Assembly: GCA_033675265.1 (NCBI GenBank)
Contig: JAUJYZ010000775.1
Coordinates: forward strand, 242,501 to 306,500
Direction of reading: 5' to 3'
DNA from: Actinostola sp. cb2023
Lineage: Eukaryota; Cnidaria; Anthozoa; Actiniaria; Actinostolidae
Length of the DNA stretch: 64,000 bases
Shown: positions 35,063 through 42,290 of the stretch, piece after piece
How the letters are laid out: each line of letters begins with the position of its first letter
Position numbering within the stretch: the first letter of the stretch is position 1
Notes under the pieces: generated by a model
What the model saw: the letters and a program-made list of their open reading frames with translations, nothing else
Told to the model about the DNA's origin: nothing
The model's database searches: none
Made by a program: the position numbers and the translations under genes

Positions 35063-37848
35063 CACTATCATCATCTCCACTATCATTAATTATCATCATA
35101 ATGATAATTATCGCCATCATTGCCATCACCATCATTATTATCATCATCACCATCATCATCACTATCAGTTTTATCACTATCATTATTATCACCCTCATCA
35201 TTATCGGCAACATTGCCATCACCATCATTATCATCACCACCACCATCATCATCGCTATCAGTTTTATCGCCATCACCATCGTGATCAACCTAAATAGGTA
35301 TTTTAAAATGAAATCATACACGGTGCTGTTGTCCCGAGTAACACTTTGATTTCTTTATTTACAGGTTGCAGTTTATGGGAAAAACTTCTGTATTTCAGCC
35401 AAAAATGCCTTCTTCTTGTTGATGAGGAACATTTTAAGGTACGACATGATAATTTTTATGGACCCTGTCCCCAAACTAGAATATCTACAAAACCAATACC
35501 CTGTTTGACGGTACCTCCCCATATAGCTTAAATAGGGGAGTACCCTCCTCCGAGACTCCAAAACACCCCCCCCCCCCCCCCTTCCAGACTCCCCTCCCTC
35601 CCAGAGTATAATCTAAAGTAATAGGAATTTTGCCTGTCTATAACAGGGTGGTGGTACTGGACAAAGTTACAGATTTCATCCTCTTTCTTGGCCAGCTGTC
35701 AATCACTTTTGGCGTTGGTAAGTCACGTGTCTTATTGCTTTGGTTCTATCATGGCCGAACGTCATTATGCATTGTTGTTATACGAACTGTTAATCATTTT
35801 CTGAAATTATGTTCTATAAACCTGGTCACTGTTGTCCAAAGGATAGATATTGAGTCATACAACACTATGGTTTGAGTGAAATAGAAATATACTATAGACG
35901 CGACTCCACACTGTACAGTTTTTGGGTCATTTGCACCCTGAGCATCCCATAATGTATTAGCCAAAACAATAGAATCCAAAATGGCCACCGTATCGGTAAA
36001 AAGGTTTATTAGATAATTCCTTATCCAGTGACCAATGTCTTGATATGATTGCTTACAGGGGTAGGAAGCTTTTACTGGTTCAAGCGACAGGCAAATCTCA
36101 ACTACTACCTTGCACCGGTCTTTGTAAGTACTTTGGATATCCTTATCAGATGATATTGAAGAAATTATAGAAAACGTTACTGTTACTTTCGGGGGGGGGG
36201 GTCTCTACTTTCGGGAGGGTCGCTACTTTCGGAACTTTACGGTATGATAACAATGACAAAAAAAATTGCAAGAAACTGAGAGAATGGGTAGAAATGGAAG
36301 GAGTGCTTCTATTATTTATTCATCTATTCATTCATTCATTTAATTAATTATTCATTCATTCATTCCATTCGTTCATTTTTTCTATCTTATTTTATTTATT
36401 TCCTTCATTATTCATTCATCCATTCGTTCATTTTTTCTTTCTTTAAGTAATTCTTTCTTTATGTATTTATTTATGACAGATCATCGTGATTGGTTCGTAT
36501 GTCATATCATCGGCATTCTTCAGTGTTTACAACATGGCTATCGACACCGTCTTCCTCTGCTTCTGTGAGTATCTAGTACACATCTCTCCTTACTGCTGGT
36601 TATTGTAAACACCTACATGTATTTCAAAAAGCGTTGTCGCGTTCAAAGCAACAGGCGTCAAGCCAAGACTGAAGTGAATGCTGGTTTTGTGTTGGCAAAT
36701 TATTCAAATCTTACCTATTTTCTATGGAAGTGTGATATACAAACAAGCACGTGACAATATTCACATTTTGTAATTAGTCCTTATAGAAACAATTGTGATT
36801 TAAATAATTGTCAGCACATAACCAGCATTCACTTCGGTCGGTCTTGGCTTGACGCTTGTTGCTTTGAACGCGACAACGTTTTTTGAAATAGGTGTATATT
36901 TATCAACCGAGGTCTTGCGAGCCTCATTTCCATTTTTTTCACACTATAAAGTCCTAATAACTTCGCAGGAATTTAATATTTCACCTTCAAACTCACAGAC
37001 ATAATTTCGTTGAACATAACTTTCATTTCACACTTTTTGCTGCTTAAAACATACATTTCCAACCATTATGCTAATTAGCAGCGCTCATTTGTGACTGAAT
37101 TCTGCATCGTCAAGATTCTCAGGCTTATTGCTGGTGTAATATAATTTATGCACCTTTACGTAGTTTTCCAGAATGCTTCATGATTCTGCGCGCGCAAGCG
37201 AGGTCAGGGGGAAAATATTTAGAATTGATCGTGTATTGAGGAAAATAGGACTACTGTATCTAATCAGAACAGGAAAAAACTATTTTCTTTGCTTGAGAGA
37301 CCACGTGATCTCCCACGTGATGAGCTGAAGAAATAGCACAGGCAGTCCAACCATGTCTCATTCTGAGTCCATTGTTAATAATCAGTAGATGTTATGCGCA
37401 TGTATCTTTGGTGGGGTTCCTGTGGTAGTGTGAAGATATCTTTGTACTTCTTCTTACGCACTTTTAATTTAAAAGTCTAAGTTTTCTATTGAATTTCTTC
37501 GTTCTCTCTTAATATTTTCGATCTATTGTGTACCCTGACCTCGCTTGCGCGCGCAGAATCATGAAGCATTCTGGGAAACTACGAATAGGTGCATACATCA
37601 CAACTGACATCACAATAGTCAAAAAACAATACTAGCTTTACAATCTATAGAACGTATCACAATAAAGATAACAAAAGAGCTGCATAAATTAAATTACACC
37701 GGAGATGAACCGGTTCTCATGGTATTTGTATATTGTAGTGGAGGACTTGGAGCGTAACGACGGATCTGAACAGAAGCCTTACTACATGTCTAATCGACTG
37801 AAGAAGATCTTGGGAAAGAAGAAGAAAAAGGATTCCGACGAAGACTGA
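11592..37848 (+). CDS. SLC44A2: Choline transporter-like protein, SLC44/CTL family, 27 exons, 705 aa
   Basis: Multipass SLC44 transporter of choline-type substrates at plasma and organelle membranes. Exons: 11592-11667, 13103-13151, 13571-13644, 13744-13825, 14636-14732, 15934-16038, 16962-17022, 18807-18921, 19327-19369, 19463-19503, 20630-20680, 21978-22039, 22988-23113, 26051-26150, 26322-26414, 28072-28153, 29330-29400, 31374-31503, 32186-32232, 32978-33072, 33722-33764, 34056-34125, 35365-35438, 35647-35717, 36059-36123, 36480-36564, 37739-37848. The total is 2,118 nt, every junction is GT-AG, and phases chain without conflict. Length matches human CTL2 (706 aa). The N-terminus MGCCGKK suggests lipidation. 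[11 protein letters not shown] precedes TM1 (about 47-68). A Cys-rich extracellular loop follows with N-glycosylation sequons, then SWYWI in TM2. Signatures: [62 protein letters not shown] and EDLERNDGS. Family placement is firm; assignment within the CTL2/4/5 clade is inference. Least certain are the exon 16 acceptor (alternatives meet stops) and exon 18, where 14 acceptors compete. Confidence 0.95.
12707..12901. mobile_element. MITE with TAGAGTC...GACTCTA termini
   Basis: It begins TAGAGTCATTTTCGTATGAG and ends with the complementary CTCATACGAAAACGACTCTA. The interior repeats GGTACGG/CCGTACC and carries two 'CTGATTGGTT' segments. Relatives lie at 14219, 27223, 29447, 32762 and (divergent) 41673. 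It lies in SLC44 intron 1. Non-coding. Confidence 0.85.
13858..14100. mobile_element. Tigger-like MITE in SLC44 intron 4
   Basis: The ends are TA-CAGTCGAACCTCC and GGAGGTTCAACTG-TA, mariner/Tigger-type termini with TA target sites. Inside, AGAGGTGGT(C/T) is repeated in several copies. It inserts 32 bp after exon 4's donor. Confidence 0.8.
14219..14406. mobile_element. Decayed member of the TAGAGTC MITE family
   Basis: The left end retains TTCATATGAGTG and the right end TTTCCCAATCATACGAAAAC, matching the 12707 element. The middle has been replaced or expanded by ACATGTACATGT-type repeats. SLC44 intron 4. Confidence 0.6.
14440..14470. repeat. Long G tract in SLC44 intron 4
   Basis: A G-rich run follows TTGGAGGGGGA, with about 28 consecutive G at the end. 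It is on the coding strand, so a transcript G-quadruplex about 170 nt upstream of the exon 5 acceptor is conceivable. Confidence 0.8.
14712..14980 (+). repeat. Duplication of the exon 5 / intron 5 junction
   Basis: The last 21 nt of exon 5, its GT donor and the following intron sequence (14712 onward) recur at 14901, 189 bp downstream. The copy keeps CAG-GTAC and then the same 'GTAATTATTGTCAAATACTAATC' region. A second, unused-looking donor therefore lies at 14922. One of five junction duplications in this gene. Confidence 0.85.
14775..15618. repeat. Tandem array of the GGGGTTCCTGTGG module
   Basis: About 15 copies of GGGGTTCCTGTGG followed by TTAGCAGTCAGAA or a variant, each paired with TTGGGTTCCCTGTGTC, at a period of about 56-58 bp. 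The two half-modules are the internal motifs of the CACAGG MITE family (3821, 5921), so the array appears to have grown from a MITE fragment inside SLC44 intron 5. Later copies alternate in two-unit sets (TTAGCAG/ATGACAG), a higher-order pattern. Confidence 0.85.
15702..15885. mobile_element. MITE with perfect 9-bp target duplication (MULE-like)
   Basis: It starts TAGCCTGATTTTCAGACGGC and ends with its complement. Flanks CTTCTACGT at 15693-15701 and 15886-15894 are an exact 9-bp duplication, the length typical of Mutator-like elements. Length 184 bp, no coding capacity. It lies 48 bp upstream of SLC44 exon 6. Confidence 0.88.
16110..16387. mobile_element. MITE, TACAG(C/T)(C/G)ATTTGCAAAAATTC family
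   Basis: Terminal inverted repeats TACAGCGATTTGCAAAAATT and its complement. An ATATCGATATATCG palindromic stretch lies inside both ends. Sisters are at 28202-28486 and 32240-32524. SLC44 intron 6; non-coding. Confidence 0.82.
16692..16916. mobile_element. Long-arm fold-back MITE, TTACAGTGAGGACACAC termini
   Basis: The left arm TTACAGTGAGGACACACTAA and the right arm TTAGTGTGTCCTCACTGTAA are perfect complements, and pairing continues about 85 bp inward. The RNA would form a strong hairpin 46 nt before exon 7. Confidence 0.85.
17529..17752. mobile_element. Fold-back element, GAATGGTC family
   Basis: It runs from TCGAATGGTC to GACCATTCAAT. The interior is rich in GTCTCG / CGAGAC motifs. Related to 20366-20572, which has the same ends and GAGACT motifs. 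SLC44 intron 7. Confidence 0.6.
18299..18663. mobile_element. Full-length palindromic MITE, ATGAGGGTTTATCA termini
   Basis: Nearly the whole 365 bp is one inverted repeat. ATGAGGGTTTATCAC begins it, the centre is GGAGGCAACTCTTGCCTCC, and it closes with the complement of the start. A second copy lies at 27573-27936 in another intron of the same gene. No coding capacity. Confidence 0.88.
19205..19277. mobile_element. One arm of the GCATCTAATACGGCTGTG MITE family
   Basis: CTCACCATAATACCAAAGTG through ATTAGATGCTTAGCCAACTA matches one arm of the complete element at 34166-34304. The other arm is absent. SLC44 intron 8. Confidence 0.65.
19665..19813. mobile_element. Element with ACCAAATCAGT ends, copy 1
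   Basis: It is bounded by TTTACCAAATCAGTTGGAT and CCACTGATTTGGT. The interior includes AAAACGCGCCAAAATT and TAGCTGTAGCGA. The same sequence occurs inverted at 27025-27187, also inside the SLC44 gene, so two opposed copies can pair in the pre-mRNA. Confidence 0.7.
20366..20572. mobile_element. Fold-back element, TAGAATGGTC ends
   Basis: TAGAATGGTC at the left and GACCATTCTA at the right. The interior repeats GAGACT/CGAGAC. It ends 57 bp before exon 11's acceptor. Related to the 17529 element. Confidence 0.7.
21066..21140 (+). mobile_element. tRNA-derived SINE head (pol III A and B boxes)
   Basis: TGGCTCAGTTGG fits the A-box consensus and GGTTCGAGTG fits the B box, separated by about 34 nt as in a tRNA. 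The surrounding bases do not fold as a complete tRNA. A SINE-like tail, GCGCTATATAAGCAATAAAC followed by (ATT)n, lies at 21929-21958. The two may be ends of one element interrupted by other DNA, or two elements. SLC44 intron 11. Confidence 0.65.
21700..21958 (+). mobile_element. SINE-like 3' tail
   Basis: It ends in GCGCTATATAAGCAATAAAC followed by ATTATTATTAAT, the short-repeat tail typical of many invertebrate SINEs. The upstream 200 bp is non-coding. The link to the A/B-box head at 21066 is inferred. It ends 19 bp before exon 12. Confidence 0.5.
22639..22822. mobile_element. Palindromic MITE, TACACCTGTTTTCAAAAACG ends
   Basis: Both arms of about 70 bp are complementary, from ATACACCTGTTTTC to GAAAACAGGTGTAT, with TAGTAAATAGTA and TAATTAATT inside. 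A diverged relative lies at 36609-36895 (TACACCTATTTC termini). SLC44 intron 12. Confidence 0.82.
23074..26015 (+). repeat. 52-bp minisatellite built from the exon 13 / intron 13 junction
   Basis: About 56 tandem units. Each contains the last 40 nt of exon 13 (ACCAGTACACCAATAGTG ... TTATCTTA), then GTAAGTATTACT, a strong 5' splice site. The first unit is the real exon end (donor at 23114) and the last merges into the intron 36 bp before exon 14. Unit variants (TACTGACC / TATTGACC / TACTGAAC) form a higher-order pattern: the marker AATAATGTTG occurs at 24030 and 24654, exactly 12 units (624 bp) apart. In the exon frame each unit meets a TGA just after the donor, so only the first donor leaves an open frame. 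Confidence 0.97.
26169..26283 (+). repeat. Copies of the exon 15 start inside intron 14
   Basis: CCATTACCAACATGGTATTT... at 26169-26192 is identical over 24 nt to exon 15 at 26324-26347. A shorter copy (CATGGTATTTTCTCAGTG) lies at about 26266-26283. The first copy follows GCAG, a possible decoy acceptor. Intron 14 is only 171 bp, so most of it derives from this duplication. Confidence 0.85.
27025..27187. mobile_element. Element with ACCAAATCAGT ends, copy 2 (inverted)
   Basis: It runs from ATTTACCAAATCAGTGGAT to ATCCAACTGATTTGGTAAAT, the reverse complement of the 19665 copy with a few differences. SLC44 intron 15. Confidence 0.72.
27223..27410. mobile_element. TAGAGTC MITE family member
   Basis: It begins TAGAGTCGTTTTCGCATGAG. 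The right end retains TTTCCCACTCATACGAA but lacks the final ACTCTA. The interior carries GGTACGG and CCGTGCCGT motifs. SLC44 intron 15. Confidence 0.78.
27573..27936. mobile_element. Second palindromic ATGAGGGTTTATCA MITE
   Basis: Same family as 18299-18663: identical termini, the same central GGAGGCAAGAGTTGCCTCC and nearly the same length. SLC44 intron 15, 363 bp downstream of the element ending at 27410 only in start position; the two are separated by unique sequence. Confidence 0.85.
28202..28486. mobile_element. MITE, TACAGTCATTTGCAAAAA family
   Basis: Termini TACAGTCATTTGCAAAAA and TTTTTGCAAATGACTGTA, with inverted arms of about 75 bp carrying CGGGTGCATTATGGGTAATT. It begins 48 bp after the exon 16 donor. 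A near-identical copy in the opposite internal orientation is at 32240-32524. Confidence 0.87.
28651..28735. mobile_element. Single arm of the GCCATCTTGAAAGG MITE
   Basis: GCCATCTTGAAAGGTA then TTTGCATCGAAGCGAGACCA and AATGATAGAGACC match the 3387 element. A GTACATGTACATGTA insertion interrupts it. SLC44 intron 16. Confidence 0.7.
29447..29661. mobile_element. TAGAGTC MITE family member
   Basis: Ends TAGAGTCATTTTCATATGAG and CTCATACGAAAGGGACTCTA. CAACCAATCA segments and GGTACGG/CCGTAAC motifs lie inside. It starts 46 bp after the exon 17 donor. Confidence 0.82.
30606..31393 (+). repeat. 54-bp minisatellite built from the intron 17 / exon 18 junction
   Basis: Fourteen units, each of form ACTTACAATC, then (ATT/GTT)n ending TTTGTAG, then TCATATATTCCGTATGCAA. 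TTTGTAG plus the last segment is the real 3' splice site and first 19 nt of exon 18 (true start 31374). Most units are 54 bp. Variants at 31075 and 31132 add whole GTT triplets, so all lengths stay multiples of three. The exon 18 frame is open through the entire array, back to about 30538. Each unit also places GTACTT directly after the 19-nt exon copy, a weak potential donor. Confidence 0.96.
31555..32065. repeat. TGATGA-rich simple repeat with a MITE scrap
   Basis: Degenerate TGATGATGAG/TGATGGTGA repeats fill both sides of a 31720-31880 segment that contains GATGGGTTTCCTGTGGTGCT, a trace of the CACAGG family. SLC44 intron 18. No coding frame is supported. Confidence 0.7.
32240..32524. mobile_element. 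MITE, TACAGTCATTTGCAAAAA family
   Basis: Termini TACAGTCATTTGCAAAAATT and AATTTTTGCAAATGACTGTA, with long arms containing CGGGTGCATTATGGGTAATT. It begins 7 bp after the exon 19 donor. Opposite orientation to the copy at 28202. Confidence 0.87.
32762..32922. mobile_element. Truncated TAGAGTC MITE
   Basis: The right end CTCATACGAAAACCACTCTA is intact. The left terminus is missing and begins within the internal GTAACGGTCACG motif. SLC44 intron 19. Confidence 0.7.
33012..33530 (+). repeat. 87-bp repeat built from the exon 20 / intron 20 junction
   Basis: The last 61 nt of exon 20 plus the donor GTATGACAATGAT and about 14 nt of intron recur in five further copies. Copy starts are 33012 (real exon), 33099, 33186, 33273, 33360 and 33453; the last spacing is longer because of an ATAATA insertion. 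Each copy preserves AATG-GTATGA. In the exon frame the first intronic codons end in TAG, so use of a later donor would truncate the protein. Confidence 0.96.
34166..34304. mobile_element. Fold-back MITE, TATTAGTCGGCTA ends
   Basis: Left arm TATTAGTCGGCTATATAAGC and right arm GCTTAGCCGACTAATA, with ATCTAATACGGCTGTG inside each. A single-arm relative lies at 19205. SLC44 intron 22. Confidence 0.82.
34558..34697. mobile_element. Fold-back MITE, ATTACACGGG ends
   Basis: GTTATTACACGGGAAATTGT faces ACAACTACCCGTGTAATAA. Inside, TAATACGGCTGGATATTTTT pairs with its complement. It resembles the 34166 element in layout and in the TACGGCTG motif. SLC44 intron 22. Confidence 0.8.
34975..35290. repeat. 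ATC/ATT simple repeat
   Basis: Imperfect ATCATC/ATTATT trinucleotide repeat ending about 75 bp before exon 23. Reading frames across it are low-complexity artefacts. Confidence 0.85.
35490..35605. repeat. C-tract flanked by GGGGAGTACCCTCC
   Basis: GACGGTACCTCCCC faces GGGGAGTACCCTCC, followed by a C run of about 17 at 35566-35582. This resembles the termini of the 8-bp-TSD family at 50541 and 54968, but no TSD was found. SLC44 intron 23. Confidence 0.5.
36609..36895. mobile_element. Fold-back MITE, TACACCTATTTCAAAAA family
   Basis: The arms include GCGTTGTCGCGTTCAAAGCA and its complement. The left terminus is interrupted by an ACATGT insertion. Related to 22639. SLC44 intron 26. Confidence 0.8.
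37148..37596. mobile_element. Fold-back element with a nested CACAGG insertion
   Basis: CCAGAATGCTTCATGATTCT at the left pairs with AGAATCATGAAGCATTCTGG at the right, continuing through GCGCGCGCAAGCGAGGTCAG. Between the arms, from 37337, lies a truncated CACAGGCAGTCCAACC element. SLC44 intron 26. Confidence 0.75.
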
Positions 37849-38195
37849 TAATTATATACACACAACACCAACTACACCCACAAACAAGGGTCAGGTCTTC
37901 GTGTAGCTGTACAAAAGTCCTGGCTATTGTTCTATTGTTGTTCTATGTATTGTTTTTACATATAAAAGAACAATAGCCAGGACAATTTCTGCAGCTACAC
38001 GAAGACCTTGCCCAAACAAGCGGTCGGCCATTCTTCAGCTCACCACGTGAGAGACCACGTGGTCTCCCACGTGATGAGCTGAAGGAATAGCACAGGCAGT
38101 CCAACCATGTCTCATTCTGAGTCCATTGTTAATAATCAGTAGATATTATGCGCATGTATCTTTGGTGGGGTTCCTGTGGTAGTGTGAAGATAATA
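37303..38195 (+). repeat. Direct repeat pair flanking the last SLC44 exon
   Basis: About 135 bp starting GAGACCACGTG, with TCCCACGTGATGAGCTGAAG, the CACAGG start and TTTGGTGGGGTTCCTGTGGT, occurs at about 37298-37432 and again at 38051-38188. The terminal exon (37739-37848) lies between them. The copies differ at a few bases. They could support recombination that deletes or duplicates the exon. Confidence 0.8.
37888..38010. repeat. Hairpin in the presumed SLC44 3' UTR
   Basis: AGGTCTTCGTGTAGCTG and CAGCTACACGAAGACCT are complementary, as are GTCCTGGCTATTGTTCT and AGAACAATAGCCAGGAC. It begins about 40 nt after the stop codon. It may be another small MITE or a transcript hairpin. No nearby AATAAA was identified with confidence. 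Confidence 0.7.
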
Positions 38196-38341
38196 TATGG
38201 GCTCCCTGTGGTAATACGTACGTTTTCCACGTATTACCACAGGAAGCCCAAAACATTATCCTGCACACTCTACCACAGGAAGCCCGCAAAATGACGCGCG
38301 CATAATATATTTATTTTTAACAAATGATTGGGCTGCCTGTG
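38091..38341. mobile_element. CACAGG-family MITE without clear TSD
   Basis: It starts CACAGGCAGTCCAACC and ends ATTGGGCTGCCTGTG. The centre contains opposed GGGCTCCCTGTGG / CCACAGGAAGCCC modules around GGTAATACGTACG. Flanks GGAATAG and CCGGATA do not match, so it may be recombinant or old. Confidence 0.75.
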
Positions 38342-38591
38342 CCGGATACCGCTGACATTGACAAACTGTGAAAAGAAAACCGCTTTGTTTTTTAGAAGTT
38401 CGTAATATACCGGACCTCATATTCCCGTACAATCAAATCCTCTGTCCAGCTTTGGGACTTACTCATACGATCCGTTTTAAGGAGGTGGTCCTATTAGAGC
38501 GGGTTTTTTTTATCAGGGAATGAATGTCTGTCTACACACTTATATTTCATTCTCCCCATGCGCAATACTATCGTCCATTTACTACCATTAC

Positions 38592-38704
38592 CACAGGCAA
38601 CCCAACCACTGCTTATGAGGAATTTGCATATGCCCGTCTTTTTTTGATGGGTTTCCTGTGGTAGAGAGCGCGCGCGCATAACGTATTGTGTTGGGATCCC
38701 TGTG
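38592..38704. mobile_element. Short CACAGG MITE, 7-bp TSD with one mismatch
   Basis: CACAGGCAACCCAACC ... TTGGGATCCCTGTG, 113 bp, flanked by CCATTAC (38585-38591) and GCATTAC (38705-38711). The smallest member in the window; it keeps one GCGCGC plus GGGTTTCCTGTGG module. Confidence 0.8.
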
Positions 38705-38709
38705 GCATT

Positions 38710-39430
38710 ACCAAGCCATCACTTGCCCGTTCTTGCTGATAGTTACGTTTTCTGATATACAATAACTTATCTGTTTATTAGAGACGCGATTGATGTCGCT
38801 GTGTAGCTATATTATGTCAGAAACTATTTGCAATATCGTGTCGGGACAGCTTCCATTTTTTCAGACATTTTGGTCATTTTTCCAACATTTTATCATATTA
38901 TTTTACTAGTTGCAGCGTGTTTTAGAAACTGTTGATCAGTTTTACGAACTGTTTGGGCTTTTTAGAAGCGATTCGTATGATCTTTGCTGGATATGTTAGT
39001 GCGTCGCATCCAGTCTCTACTCTCATCATCAGAAGGAGAATAGCCTGGTTGCTAATTTGGCGCTGTACGTACCTCCCGTCTCCTTTACCAGGTGGAGTAG
39101 CTGCTTGCTCCAACCTTTTTAAGTAAGACGCAGTATTTACTCGCTGATTCATTAGTCATGAGGAGAAATGAATCCTCATGTCGGTACACGATAGTGTATT
39201 AACGTACGGCAAATAACCATTATTCCTTCGCAGACATTTATTACGTAGAAAGCAATTTTTATGGAAGCACGAAATTTATCGTTACGAATTTTTACATTTG
39301 ATTTATTTTTTATGTTTCTATCTCGGTTGTAGAGAGTATTTATTAGGCACTTGTTAATAGCAAACGAAGAAAGAAATGTGTACCGCTGTGGTGTATGAAT
39401 TAATGACTTAAACATGTTCTCCAATGTTGC
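38710..39430. other. Intergenic, no gene recognised
   Basis: A 64-codon plus frame lies at 38932-39126, but it has no recognisable motif or splice context. Nothing else is supported. Confidence 0.4.
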
Positions 39431-39980
39431 TTAAGGTGCGGACCTATGCACGCAATACTGCATGCTGCAAGTACTCTTGCACCATGTGTCCACCCCTGCA
39501 ACATGTACATTGCCTGCAACATGTCCTATGCACGCAACACTACAGGCAACATGTACTATTGCAGCTGTCCACCCCTGCAACATGTTACACACAACATTGC
39601 CTGCAACATGTACTATTGCAGCGTGTGTCCACCTCATACACCATTGCGCGCAGCAAATTACGTCGTGTGAGCGCGATCTAGTCAATTGCGAGCAATATTG
39701 CAGGGGTGGACATGCTGCAACAAAACTGCCAGCACTATTGCACGCAATGTTGCACGATGTGTCTGCACATTTAGTCACATTCCGAGAACGGAGACAGTGA
39801 AGGCTCGGACACATGGTGCAACTTTTCTTGCAACGTTGCGCGCAACAGTCGAGTTGTAGAAGTAGGATCGAGGTCTATTTCTGCAACCTTTGCGCGCAAC
39901 GCTGCATCGTGTGACACTCCAAAAAACTCTTGTTGCGCGCAACGTTGCAAGGAAATGTGCATCGTGTGTCTGGGCCTTAA
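39431..39980. mobile_element. TTAA-flanked element rich in GCAACGTTGCGCGCAAC hairpins
   Basis: It begins TTAAGGTGCGGAC and ends GTCTGGGCCTTAA. The interior has many alternating GCAACATGT / TTGCGCGCAACG motifs, which fold locally. TTAA at both ends would suit a piggyBac- or Kolobok-type target site, but the termini beyond GG are only loosely complementary. No transposase. A related piece is at 4962. Confidence 0.6.
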
Positions 39981-40771
39981 AGTTATTTCTAGTCTAACTT
40001 ATTACATTGTAAGGAAGTGTTTCTAAACCGAATACAAAACATTACAAAACCTTGTCGACAACGGAGGCCAACAGTTTTGTATTTTCCAAGGCTTTGTTGC
40101 AGCCAAGGAAGTTTAATGATTTAGCATTTGAGGCCTTTCTTTTGATGGACGTCCCAGCTGATTCAATAACTTGTATCTATCTCCTTGTTATATCTAATAT
40201 TACTTCTAAACAAGACTCTGTATATCTGATACACCAGTAATTCAGCCACAGCGTGCACATCGCGTCTTTCCAATGAATTTGAATTTCCAATGTTTTAACA
40301 TAATTTGTATATTGCTATTTGTAGTCTTTGTAGTTTGCATGTACTACACCATGAAGGTAAAACAAAAAGTATATTAAAGTTTTACACCAAAACTGAACTA
40401 CTACTGAATTCCTTTACAGTCCCCCTTTTTAGATTGCTTCTCGCCTCACAATCCCCTCGTCTTTTCGTCTCACCTCACAGTACAGTAGAAAAGACCAAGA
40501 CACATTTATCACGGTTACTGAATGTCATTGTAGAGCAACAGGTTAACACTTCAAATTTGGCTTATAATTTAGCCGAAAATTTCCAGTCGTCTGGCGGGTT
40601 TTTAAAAACTGCAAATTTCTGCTAAAACTGTAAAAATCGCTGGAACTTTTTAGTATTTTTCCCTAAAATAGGTCATCGAAAGGAATGATATGGCGAAAGA
40701 AAGTTAACTTCAATTTTGTTTAGTTCTCCGGCGATCTCTTAACTTAATGAGTCGCGATCGGTACCTACATA

Positions 40772-41047
40772 TACAGTCAATGTCATGAAGGTTGTCCACC
40801 TCGGAAAAGCACGTTTACACATTTGTACATTTACACATTCGCAACATCACGTGTAATATTCGTTTTGCGCACGTGAAATTCAGAGTCGATAGATTCAGCA
40901 GACATGAGTATACTGCCATAAGAATGCCGCGGCCGTATACAGAAGATTTCAGGTGGAGAATTGTATTTCAGCGCTTGTAAATGTGTTAAAGTGCAAATGT
41001 GTAAATGTGCTTTTCCGAGGTGGACAACCTTAATGACATTGACTGTA
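40772..41047. mobile_element. Tc1/mariner-type MITE
   Basis: TA-CAGTCAATGTCATGAAGG and CCTTAATGACATTGACTG-TA are inverted, and pairing continues through GTTGTCCACCTCGGAAAAGC. TA sites at both ends and CAGT termini support Tc1/mariner affiliation. Non-coding. Confidence 0.82.
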
Positions 41048-41672
41048 TCTATAATATATTTCCAAAAGTATGTGCTTCCAAGCTTCAAACAACCAAAAAC
41101 GAACGAGGGATTCGAAAATATAGTTTCTTACAAAGGAACTACGCAACCGCTAGTCAGTGTGGCTGATTAGGAACATTATGTAAATCATAGAGCGATTACT
41201 GAAAAATTCCGCACAAACACTCAGCTTAATGTCTGGCTTCTTCACGCAATCAGTTGAACATCATGAGTTGTAATTTTTGTTATTATCAGCTCAATTCGTT
41301 GTCATTTTACGTAGTGAAAGTATCATCATATTGGTCTGTAGTTTGTTAGTTTAATCATTGGATTGGAATCCCACCAATAATCTGTAGTCGACCTAACTAT
41401 AAACGTAGCAATGCGATGATTCAAGAGATACCTTCTTTGAATTTAATTTAAGAATTGGTTCATGCTTAGCGTGCGTCTATCGAGTTATGGATGCACGCGG
41501 GAAGTTTGGAGAGCACGAGAGAAGCGCAAGAGTTGCTCGAGGCGCAGCCGATTCCTGTTCAAACATCCCCTTTATCAACCAATCATTCTTCGTGTATTTA
41601 TTTTTGAACACTGAGTCTAGCCGAGAGCTCCTGGGCGTAGTCCCTACCACGTACGGACTTTCGTCACTAAGA

Positions 41673-41820
41673 TAGAGCAGATTTCGTATGACTGTGAAAA
41701 ACTTACGGCACGGACGTGCCGCTCCGTGACCGTGATGATTTAGAATTTCGAATGAATCCTTGCCGTGACCGTGCCGTGCCGTGCGCCGTGGTTTTTCACA
41801 GTCATACGAAATCTGCTCTA
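41673..41820. mobile_element. MITE, TAGAGCAGATTTCGTATGAC ends
   Basis: The ends are exactly complementary (TAGAGCAGATTTCGTATGAC / GTCATACGAAATCTGCTCTA). ACGGCACGG and GTGCCGT motifs inside are shared with the TAGAGTC family, so this is a divergent subfamily. Confidence 0.82.
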
Positions 41821-41884
41821 TTGACAGACACGGAATTACGATATTTTCCAATCTAACATTTGCTCAAGATTTCAGTCATTGTGT

Positions 41885-42290
41885 ATCATCGATCACGCGC
41901 ATTATCATACATCGCGCGTTATGTCGCATCGCGCGCGTTATCATATATCGAGCGTTATCATGTATCGAGCGCGTTATCATGTATCGAGCGCGTTATCATG
42001 TATTGAGCGTGTTATCGTGCGCGTTATCATGTATCGAGCGCGTTATCATGTATTGAGCGTGTTATCATGTATCGCGCGCGTTATCATGTATCGAGCGCGT
42101 TTTCATGTATCGAGCGTGTTATCATGTATCGCGCGCATTATTATGTATCGCGCGCGTTATCATGTATCGAGCGTGTTATCATGTATCGAGCGCGTTATCG
42201 TGTATCGAGCGCGTTATCACGCCCATCATCACCGCGCACGTTATCACGCATCACACGCGTTATTCATGCATTTCGCGCGTTATCCGACCC
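41885..42290. repeat. About 20-bp tandem array (GCGCGTTATCATGTATCGA)
   Basis: About 20 copies of GCGCGTTATCATGTATCGA with GCGT/GCGC and TATCGA/TATTGA variants. The right edge reaches the GPCR coding end at 42264: the receptor's last residues (DNARNA) are encoded by repeat sequence. Units are 19-20 bp with some shorter. Confidence 0.9.

Noticed and set aside
3553..37848. A functional choline-transport gene cluster (SLC5A7-like plus SLC44)
   Set aside because: The SLC5A7-like piece is a single broken exon with no splice donor. Proximity to the SLC44 gene is most simply chance.
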